A stretch of DNA of 19,324 nt from an uncultured Frankiales bacterium (GTDB lineage: Bacteria > Actinomycetota > Actinomycetes > Mycobacteriales > SCTD01): NCBI GenBank assembly GCA_946479905.1, contig CAMLIA010000065.1, positions 1 through 19,324 of the forward strand, in the 5' to 3' direction. Both the position numbers and the translations under genes were made by a program. The notes below the pieces were generated by a model. The model ran no database searches. It had not been told where the DNA came from and saw nothing but the letters and a program-made list of their open reading frames with translations. Positions 13,860-19,324 of this stretch are shown in pieces (the stretch's first letter is position 1; every line of letters begins with the position of its first letter).

Positions 13860-15406
13860 GCCCCAGGACCACCCGCAAGCCGGTCGGCCAGGTCGCCCTC
13901 GTGGGCGCCGGGACCGGCGACCCAGGGCTGCTGTCCCTGCGCGCGGCCGAGCTGCTGGCCACGGCGGACGTCGTCGTCGCCGACGAGCGGATCGCCGCCG
14001 AGCTGCTCCTGCTCGCCGGTGAGCACACCGAGGTCCAGGTCGTCGACGCGGCCGAGTCCCACGGCGCCGCCCTGGTGGCAGCGGCGAAGACCGGCCAGAC
14101 CGTCGTGCGCCTCTACCCGGGCGACCCGTTCCTGGTCCCCGAGGGGGTCAAGGACGCCGAGGCCGTGGTGCGCGGCAAGCAGCGGCTGGAGATCGTCCCC
14201 GGGCTGCCCGCGCCTGTCGCCGTACCCGGCTTCGCCGGTGTGCCGGTCGGGATGCCGCGCACCATCGCCCGCGTCGAGGACGGCCTCGACTGGGCCGGGA
14301 TCGCCTCGGCCCCAGGCACTCTCGTGCTCATGGCCCAGGTCGGCGAGGTCGCCAAGTCGGCGGCCGCCCTCATCGAGCACGGCCGCAAGGCCGACACCGC
14401 GATCTCCGTCACGGTCGGCGGGACCACCGCCGACCAGCGCACGGTCGTCAGCACGCTGCACGAGGTCGAGCACGACATCACCGAGCTCGCCGGCGAGGCG
14501 CTCGTCGTCGTGGGCGACGTCGTGAAGAAGGCCGAGAAGCTCGGCTGGTTCGAGCAGCGGGCGCTCTACGGCTGGAAGGTGCTGGTGCCGCGCACCCGTG
14601 ACCAGGCCGGCGCGCTGAGCACGGCGCTGCGCAGCCATGGCGCCATCCCCGTCGAGGTGCCGACCATCGCGGTCGAGCCGCCGCGCACGCCCGCACCGAT
14701 GGAGCGCGCGATCAAGGGCCTCGTCACCGGCCGCTACCTGTGGGTCGCGTTCACGAGCACCAACGCCGTGAAGGCGGTCCGCGAGAAGCTCGAGGAGTTC
14801 GGCCTCGACGCGCGCGCGTTCGCGGGCGTGAAGATCGCCGCGGTCGGCGACGCGACGGCGCAGGCGCTGCTCGACTACGGCATCAAGCCCGAGCTCGTCC
14901 CCACGACCGAGCAGAGCTCCGAGGGGCTGCTCAAGGAGTGGGCGCCCTACGACGAGGTCTTCGACCCCATCGACCGGGTGTTCCTGCCCCGCGCCGACAT
15001 CGCCACCGACACCCTGCTCGCCGGCCTGCGCGAGCTGGGCTGGCAGGTCGACGACGTCACCGCCTACCGCACGGTCCGGGCGGCGCCGCCGCCCGCCGAG
15101 ACCCGCGAGGCGCTCAAGGGCGGCGGCTTCGACGCGGTGCTGTTCACCAGCTCCAGCACCGTCCGCAACCTGGTCGGCATCGCCGGCAAGCCGCACGACA
15201 CGACGATCCTGGCCGCCATCGGCCCGCAGACGCTGAAGACCGCCGAGGAGCTCGGCCTGCGGGTCGACGTCGTCGCGTCCAAGCCCGACGTGCTCAGCCT
15301 CGTCGAGGGGCTCGCCGAGCACGCCCTGCAGATGCGTGCCAACGGCGAGCTGCCGCCGTCGGTCCGCCGGCGCAAGCGGCCCGCGAAGAAGGCCGCCCGC
15401 AAGTGA
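13856..15406 (+). CDS. hemD: fused uroporphyrinogen-III C-methyltransferase-like / uroporphyrinogen-III synthase
   Basis: 516 residues from ATG 13856. Residues ~12-235 are a tetrapyrrole methylase fold: 'VALVGAGTGDPGLLSLRAAELL', shown here as two joined blocks, then 'VVRLYPGDPFLVPEG', 'EIVPGLPAP', 'VPGFAGVPVG' and 'TVGGTTADQRTV'. Residues ~237-500 are HemD: 'WKVLVPRTRDQAG', 'VPTIAVEPPRTP', 'VAFTSTNAVKAV', 'FLPRADIATDTL', 'VDDVTAYRTV' and 'LFTSSSTVRNLVGI'. HemD closes hydroxymethylbilane to uroporphyrinogen III, and this half looks intact. The methylase half has lost the usual second SUMT signature (LKGGDPFxFGRGxEE), so siroheme/B12 branch activity is doubtful. The same fusion is known next to hemC in Streptomyces. 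The C-terminus is Lys/Arg-rich. It overlaps hemB by GTGA. Confidence 0.93.
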   Translation: MSPRTTRKPVGQVALVGAGTGDPGLLSLRAAELLATADVVVADERIAAELLLLAGEHTEVQVVDAAESHGAALVAAAKTGQTVVRLYPGDPFLVPEGVKDAEAVVRGKQRLEIVPGLPAPVAVPGFAGVPVGMPRTIARVEDGLDWAGIASAPGTLVLMAQVGEVAKSAAALIEHGRKADTAISVTVGGTTADQRTVVSTLHEVEHDITELAGEALVVVGDVVKKAEKLGWFEQRALYGWKVLVPRTRDQAGALSTALRSHGAIPVEVPTIAVEPPRTPAPMERAIKGLVTGRYLWVAFTSTNAVKAVREKLEEFGLDARAFAGVKIAAVGDATAQALLDYGIKPELVPTTEQSSEGLLKEWAPYDEVFDPIDRVFLPRADIATDTLLAGLRELGWQVDDVTAYRTVRAAPPPAETREALKGGGFDAVLFTSSSTVRNLVGIAGKPHDTTILAAIGPQTLKTAEELGLRVDVVASKPDVLSLVEGLAEHALQMRANGELPPSVRRRKRPAKKAARK

Positions 15407-16383
15407 CCTTCCCGGTGACCCGGCCCCGGCGGCTGCGGCGCACACCCGCGCTGCGCCGGCTGGTGGCCGACGTCCGGGTCGCCCCGGCGGACCTGGTGCT
15501 GCCGGTGTTCGTCAAGGAGGGCATCGCCGAGGCGGCGCCGATCGCGTCGATGCCGGGCGTCGTCCAGCACACCCGCGACTCGCTCAAGAAGGCCGTGCAC
15601 GACGCCGCAGCGGCCGGCGTGGGCGGCGTCATCCTGTTCGGCATCCCCGCCGTCAAGGACGCCCGCGGGTCCGGCGCCGACGACCCGGCCGGCATCGTGC
15701 AGCTCGCCCTGGCCGATGTCGCGGCGGAGGTCGGTGACGCGCTCACCGTCATGAGCGACCTGTGCCTCGACGAGTACACCGACCACGGCCACTGCGGCCT
15801 GCTGACCGAGGCCGGCGACGTGGACAACGACAGCACCGTGCAGAGGTACGCCGACATCGCCGTCGCCCAGGCCCGCGCGGGCACCCACGTGGTGGCCCCG
15901 AGCGGGATGATGGACGGGCAGGTCGCCGCGATCCGGGCCGCCCTCGACGGCGCCGGCTTCGCCGACCTCCCGGTCCTGAGCTACTCCACGAAGTACGCCT
16001 CGGCCTTCTACGGCCCGTTCCGCGACGCCGCCGAGTGCGCCCCCCAGTTCGGTGACCGCTCGGCGTACCAGCAGGACCCCTCGCGCGCCGCCGAGGAGGG
16101 CGTCCGGGAAGCGCTGCTCGACGTCGCCGAGGGCGCCGACGCCGTCATGGTCAAGCCGGCGCTGGCCTACCTCGACGTGGTCCGGGCCGTGAGCCAGGCC
16201 GTGGACGTGCCGGTGGCGGCCTACCAGGTGTCCGGCGAGTACGCGATGGTCGAGGCCGCCGCCGCCAAGGGCTGGATCGACCGGCAGCGGATCATCACCG
16301 AGCAGCTGGTCGGCATCCGCCGGGCCGGCGCCTCGGTGATCCTCACCTACTGGGCGACCGAAGCGGCCGGCTGGCTCTCCTAG
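15403..16383 (+). CDS. hemB: porphobilinogen synthase (delta-aminolevulinic acid dehydratase)
   Basis: 326 residues from GTG 15403. It condenses two 5-aminolevulinate molecules to porphobilinogen. Active-site lysines are Lys197 in 'SYSTKYASAFYGPFRDA' and Lys251 in 'AVMVKPALAYLD' (Schiff bases with the two substrates). 'YQVSGEYAM' and 'ILTYWATEAAGWL' are family-specific. The metal loop reads D-L-C-L-D-E-Y-T-D-H-G-H-C-G (Cys121, Asp123, Cys131). It has two of the three Cys of zinc enzymes, with Asp in the middle position. This is the last gene of the tight rex-hemACDB series. No clear terminator is seen in the 92 nt that follow. Confidence 0.97.
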   Translation: MTFPVTRPRRLRRTPALRRLVADVRVAPADLVLPVFVKEGIAEAAPIASMPGVVQHTRDSLKKAVHDAAAAGVGGVILFGIPAVKDARGSGADDPAGIVQLALADVAAEVGDALTVMSDLCLDEYTDHGHCGLLTEAGDVDNDSTVQRYADIAVAQARAGTHVVAPSGMMDGQVAAIRAALDGAGFADLPVLSYSTKYASAFYGPFRDAAECAPQFGDRSAYQQDPSRAAEEGVREALLDVAEGADAVMVKPALAYLDVVRAVSQAVDVPVAAYQVSGEYAMVEAAAAKGWIDRQRIITEQLVGIRRAGASVILTYWATEAAGWLS

Positions 16384-16398
16384 CCCGCGGGGCAGGAG

Positions 16399-16430
16399 AT
16401 GTCCTTTTCGCGTCGAATGTCCCCTAGGCT
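16399..16430 (+). promoter_or_regulatory. promoter region of the secreted repeat protein
   Basis: TAGGCT (16425-16430) is a plausible -10 box. The hexamer ATGTCC occurs twice just upstream (16399-16404 and 16417-16422), 18 bp apart in direct orientation. They may be a tandem regulator site or part of the -35. Initiation near 16437 leaves a ~39-nt leader with GAGGGAG before the ATG. Confidence 0.4.
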
Positions 16431-16475
16431 GGGCGCCCCCTTCCCAGCACCCCCAGCCCCGAGGGAGCACACAGC

Positions 16476-17363
16476 ATGTCGGCACGCGCGGCCACAACTG
16501 TCGGAGTGGCGGGCCTCGGCCTGGCCGGTGTCCTGGGCGCGACGGTGGTGATCGCCGCCGGCGGGTCCGCCTCGGCCGCCGCGACCTGCGCCGCGACCAC
16601 CCCCAGCCCCACCGCCACGGCGACGGCCACCGCGACCGCCACGGCCACGGCCACGGCGACGGCCACCGCCACCGCGACGAGCACCGCCTCCGCGTCGCCG
16701 TCGGCGACGTCGAGCAGCGGCCTGCCGTTCGGCAACCCCGTCGACCTCATCCCGATCGGCCAGGGCCAGGGCACCACGACCGGCACGCCGGCGCCTTCCG
16801 GCTCCAGCAGCCCCACGAGCTCGACCGGGACGACCACCACGATCGCGGTGTCCCCGCGCCGCATCGTCAAGGGCGACGCCGCCCGCATCACCGGCAAGGG
16901 CTCGCCCGGCTGCACCGTGCAGGTCTACGGCTACACGCGACCCGCCACGACCTACAAGCTGGTCCGCAGCGGCGTGATCGCCGACGACGGCAGCTACGGG
17001 TTCACGATCTACCCGCCGTCCAACACCCGGCTGTACGCCAAGAGCCAGGGCGCGGCGAACAGCACCACGACGTCGGTCAACGTGCGGTTCCTCGTCAGCA
17101 TGCGGATCACCCGCGTCGGCGTGCGCGACTACCGCTTCGAGGGCGGGGTGGCCCCGGGTGCGTCCGGTGTGACGGTGACGGTCTACCGGTCCTCCAGCGC
17201 GGGCACCGCCCGGGTGGGCTCGGCGAGCACCGCCTCCAACGGCGCCTGGTCGCTCGTCCACCAGTTCAGCGGCACCGGGACGTTCACGTTCTACGCGGTC
17301 GCCTCGACGACGGCCAACAACGACAGCAACCGCAGCCCGCTGACCTCGGCGAGCGTCCACTAA
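16476..17363 (+). CDS. secreted protein with Thr-Ala repeat linker and beta-rich C-terminal domains
   Basis: 295 residues, ATG with ribosome site GAGGGAG about 8 nt upstream. Residues 1-37 form a Sec signal peptide ('VGVAGLGLAGVLGATVVIAAGG', then an Ala-rich cleavage site). Next comes an 11-fold Thr-Ala repeat within a Ser/Thr/Pro-rich linker up to ~residue 125. Then follow two similar beta-sandwich-like modules: 'IAVSPRRIVKGDAARITGKGSPGCTVQVYGYT...' and 'MRITRVGVRDYRFEGGVAPGASGVTVTVYR', each closing with a 'DGSYGF' or 'NGAWSLV'-like strand. This is the look of bacterial Ig-like or carboxypeptidase-regulatory-like folds. Two Cys remain in the mature part. No catalytic motif is seen and no family is named with confidence. 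There is no sorting signal, so it is probably released or held in the wall through the linker. It sits alone between hemB and hemL. Confidence 0.8.
   Translation: MSARAATTVGVAGLGLAGVLGATVVIAAGGSASAAATCAATTPSPTATATATATATATATATATATATSTASASPSATSSSGLPFGNPVDLIPIGQGQGTTTGTPAPSGSSSPTSSTGTTTTIAVSPRRIVKGDAARITGKGSPGCTVQVYGYTRPATTYKLVRSGVIADDGSYGFTIYPPSNTRLYAKSQGAANSTTTSVNVRFLVSMRITRVGVRDYRFEGGVAPGASGVTVTVYRSSSAGTARVGSASTASNGAWSLVHQFSGTGTFTFYAVASTTANNDSNRSPLTSASVH
16611..16676 (+). repeat. 11 tandem hexanucleotide units coding for (Thr-Ala)11
   Basis: Eleven consecutive 6-nt units of the form ACS-GCS code for Thr-Ala. Third bases vary among units (ACC/ACG, GCC/GCG), so the array is less uniform in DNA than in protein. 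This suggests old expansion kept by selection on the linker, though slippage could still change the copy number. Confidence 0.85.
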
Positions 17364-17383
17364 GGCGCTGCCCCGGAGCCTGG

Positions 17384-17396
17384 TTGGATAGGGCGC
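17384..17396 (+). promoter_or_regulatory. possible leaderless promoter of hemL
   Basis: TTGGAT (17384-17389) ends 8 nt before ATG 17397, and no ribosome site precedes that ATG. This fits a leaderless transcript, but the hexamer lacks the conserved A at position 2 and no -35 is clear. Confidence 0.3.
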
Positions 17397-18698
17397 ATGT
17401 CCTATCCGTACGACGCTCCCGCGTCGCAGGCGCTGTTCGACCGGGCCCAGCGGGTCGTGCCGGGCGGCGTCAACTCGCCGGTGCGCGCCTTCCGCGCCGT
17501 CGGCGGCACGCCGCGGTTCATGGTCAGCGGCCGCGGCCCGTACCTCACCGACGCCGACGGCCGCGAGTACGTCGACCTGGTCTGCTCCTGGGGCCCGATG
17601 GTCCTCGGCCACGCCCACCCGGCCGTCGTCGAGGCGCTCCAGCAGGCAGCGGCCCGCGGCACGTCGTACGGCACCCCGTCACCCGGCGAGGTCGACCTCG
17701 CCGAGGAGATGTGCCGGCGGATCGGGCCGCTCGAGCAGGTGCGGCTCGTCAACAGCGGCACCGAGGCGACCATGTCGGCGGTGCGGCTGGCGCGCGGCTT
17801 CACCGGCCGCAGCAAGGTCGTGAAGTTCATCGGCTGCTATCACGGGCACGTCGACGCGCTGCTCGCCGCCGCGGGCTCGGGAGTCGTGACCTTCGGGCTG
17901 CCCGACACCCCCGGGGTCACCGGTGCGACGACCGCCGACACGATCGTGCTGCCCTACAACGACCTCGCCGCGGTGCAGGCCGCCTTCGCCGAGCACGGTG
18001 ACGAGATCGCCTGCGTCATCACCGAGGCCGCCGCCGCCAACATGGGCGTGGTGCCGCCGCTGCCGGGCTTCACGCAAGGGCTGCGCGACCTCACGCAGCA
18101 GCACGGCGCCCTGCTCGTCAGCGACGAGGTGATGACCGGGTTCCGCGTGTCGAAGGCCGGCTGGTTCGGCCTCGAGGGCGTCGTCCCGGACCTGTTCACC
18201 TTCGGCAAGGTGATGGGCGGCGGGATGCCGGCTGCGGCCTTCGGCGGCCGGGCCGACGTGATGAGCAGGCTGGCCCCGGCCGGGCCCGTCTACCAGGCGG
18301 GCACGCTGTCCGGGAACCCGCTCGCCGTCGCGGCGGGCCTCACCACGCTGCAGCACTGCACCGACGAGGTCTACGCGACCGTCGACCGGGCAGCGGAGAT
18401 CGTGGGCAAGATGGCCAGCGAGGCGCTGAGCACCGCCGGCGTCCCGCACCGGCTGCAGACCGCCGGCTCGCTGTTCAGCATCTTCTTCACCAGCTCAGCG
18501 GTCACCGACTACGACCAGGCCACGCAGCAGGACGCCGAGGCCTACAAGCGCTTCTTCCACGCGATGCTCGCCGAGGGCGTCTACCTGCCGCCGTCGGCGT
18601 ACGAGGCGTGGTTCGTCAGCGCCGCGCACGACGACGCGGCGCTCGACCGGGTCATGGCGGCGCTGCCCAAGGCCGCCGTCGCGGCGGCGCAGCGATGA
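17397..18698 (+). CDS. hemL: glutamate-1-semialdehyde 2,1-aminomutase
   Basis: 433 residues, usual length. This PLP enzyme turns glutamate-1-semialdehyde, the HemA product, into 5-aminolevulinate, the HemB substrate. It shows '[12 protein letters not shown]', a family hallmark; '[17 protein letters not shown]' (cofactor phosphate site); '[11 protein letters not shown]'; '[12 protein letters not shown]' (PLP-pyridine Asp); and '[12 protein letters not shown]' with the Schiff-base Lys271. '[14 protein letters not shown]' follows. It is separated from the rex-hem operon by the secreted-protein gene and lacks its own visible Rex site. Its stop overlaps the next gene by ATGA. Confidence 0.98.
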   Translation: MSYPYDAPASQALFDRAQRVVPGGVNSPVRAFRAVGGTPRFMVSGRGPYLTDADGREYVDLVCSWGPMVLGHAHPAVVEALQQAAARGTSYGTPSPGEVDLAEEMCRRIGPLEQVRLVNSGTEATMSAVRLARGFTGRSKVVKFIGCYHGHVDALLAAAGSGVVTFGLPDTPGVTGATTADTIVLPYNDLAAVQAAFAEHGDEIACVITEAAAANMGVVPPLPGFTQGLRDLTQQHGALLVSDEVMTGFRVSKAGWFGLEGVVPDLFTFGKVMGGGMPAAAFGGRADVMSRLAPAGPVYQAGTLSGNPLAVAAGLTTLQHCTDEVYATVDRAAEIVGKMASEALSTAGVPHRLQTAGSLFSIFFTSSAVTDYDQATQQDAEAYKRFFHAMLAEGVYLPPSAYEAWFVSAAHDDAALDRVMAALPKAAVAAAQR

Positions 18699-19324
18699 GG
18701 ACCACGGTCCACCTGCTGCGGCACGGCGAGGTGCACAACCCGGAGGGGATCCTCTACGGCCGGCTGCCGGGGTACCGGCTGTCCGACGACGGCCGCCAGA
18801 TGGCGCTGGACGCCGCGCTCGCGGTGAAGGGTCGCGACGTCACCGAGGTCGTCGCGTCGCCGCTGCTGCGCGCGCAGGAGACCGCCGAGCCGATCGCCGA
18901 GGTCTTCGGGCTGGGCATCACCACCGACGAGCGCCTGATCGAGAGCGAGAACCACTTCGAGGGCACCCGGTTCGGGGTGGGGGACGGGGCGCTGAAGAAC
19001 CCGCGCAACTGGCCGTACCTCTGGAACCCGTTCGCGCCCTCCTGGGGCGAGGCCTACCTCGCTGTCGCCCGGCGGATGCTGCACAGCGTCGAGGACGTCC
19101 GTGACCGCAACCTCGGGCACGAGGCGGTCCTGGTCAGCCACCAGCTGCCGATCTGGACGCTCCGGAGGTACGTCGAGGGCCGCCGGCTGTGGCACCGCCC
19201 CGACCGCCGGCAGTGCGGTCTCGCGTCGCTCACCTCCCTGGTGTACGACGACGAGCAGCTGCTCCAGGTCGTGTACGCCGAACCGGCCGGAGAGGCCTCC
19301 CGCCGCCCGGGCCACGGTGCCTGA
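18695..19324 (+). CDS. histidine phosphatase family protein (phosphoglycerate mutase-like)
   Basis: 209 residues from ATG 18695, stop at the last base of the window. The catalytic motif is 'LLRHGEV' with Arg9-His10-Gly11. A conserved Arg lies in '[11 protein letters not shown]', an acidic residue region in '[12 protein letters not shown]', and the second His is His149 in '[10 protein letters not shown]'. The family removes phosphate from small metabolites or proteins; the substrate is unknown. Its length and lack of mutase-specific insertions favour a phosphatase over a glycolytic mutase. In many actinobacteria this gene follows hemL and precedes cytochrome c maturation genes (thioredoxin-like protein, CcdA, ResB, CcsA). 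Those would lie just beyond the window if the order holds. Confidence 0.9.
   Translation: MRTTVHLLRHGEVHNPEGILYGRLPGYRLSDDGRQMALDAALAVKGRDVTEVVASPLLRAQETAEPIAEVFGLGITTDERLIESENHFEGTRFGVGDGALKNPRNWPYLWNPFAPSWGEAYLAVARRMLHSVEDVRDRNLGHEAVLVSHQLPIWTLRRYVEGRRLWHRPDRRQCGLASLTSLVYDDEQLLQVVYAEPAGEASRRPGHGA

Noticed and set aside
13166..15445. 759-codon - strand open frame across hemC and hemD
   Set aside because: It is antisense to two unmistakable enzymes; its product is Arg/Gly/Asp-rich nonsense with no recognisable motif.
16384..16475. Terminator after hemB
   Set aside because: Only short, weak GC self-complementarity is visible; no stable hairpin could be drawn.
16611..16676. Hexanucleotide array read as a CRISPR or as a non-coding satellite
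   Set aside because: There are no spacers; units are in frame, with synonymous third-base changes, inside a clear secreted-protein gene.

Overview
The window is dense, very GC-rich DNA with frequent GTG/TTG starts, 4-nt ATGA/GTGA gene overlaps and Shine-Dalgarno sites of the AGGAG type. It comes from the class Actinomycetes. The gene set matches, as I recall it, the Streptomyces bldN-rsbN / rex-hemACD neighbourhood: an ECF sigma factor that is near-identical in its core to sigma-BldN, a redox regulator Rex, and the early tetrapyrrole genes. I cannot name the genus.

Left part (1-2700): the 3' part of an extended SDR/epimerase-like protein overlaps a lysophospholipid acyltransferase on the + strand. 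These converge on a HAD-IB phosphatase on the - strand. The three look like a conserved envelope/lipid metabolism group. A perfect 16-bp hairpin at 2663-2698 separates the HAD gene from the next - strand gene.

Morphogenetic module (2700-6630, - strand, read right to left): a BldN-like ECF sigma factor, an RsbN/DUF5667-type membrane anti-sigma factor, and a secreted LPRTG sortase-anchored surface protein. The anti-sigma gene and the surface-protein gene each carry an ECF-like promoter of the same form, CGTCAC-N16/17-CGTTG(A/G). This is close to what I recall as the sigma-BldN consensus, so this looks like a local regulon: sigma factor, its inhibitor, and a cell-surface target that is not an obvious chaplin or rodlin. 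A complex 71-bp inverted-repeat structure closes the anti-sigma gene.

Middle (6780-10870, + strand): a class A penicillin-binding protein divergent from the sigma gene, then an acyl-CoA/AMP ligase and a tiny glutaredoxin-like protein in tight succession.

Heme operon (10870-16383, + strand): two tandem Rex-type operators precede rex, hemA, hemC, a fused uroporphyrinogen-III methyltransferase-like/HemD protein and hemB. Every junction from rex to hemB is a 4-nt stop/start overlap. The genes encode the C5 route from glutamyl-tRNA to uroporphyrinogen III except for glutamate-1-semialdehyde aminotransferase. Rex presumably ties their expression to NADH/NAD+.

Right part (16384-19324): a secreted beta-rich protein with an (Thr-Ala)11 linker separates hemB from hemL, the missing aminotransferase. 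hemL overlaps a histidine phosphatase that ends exactly at the window edge. I saw no tRNA, rRNA, CRISPR array, transposase or phage gene.
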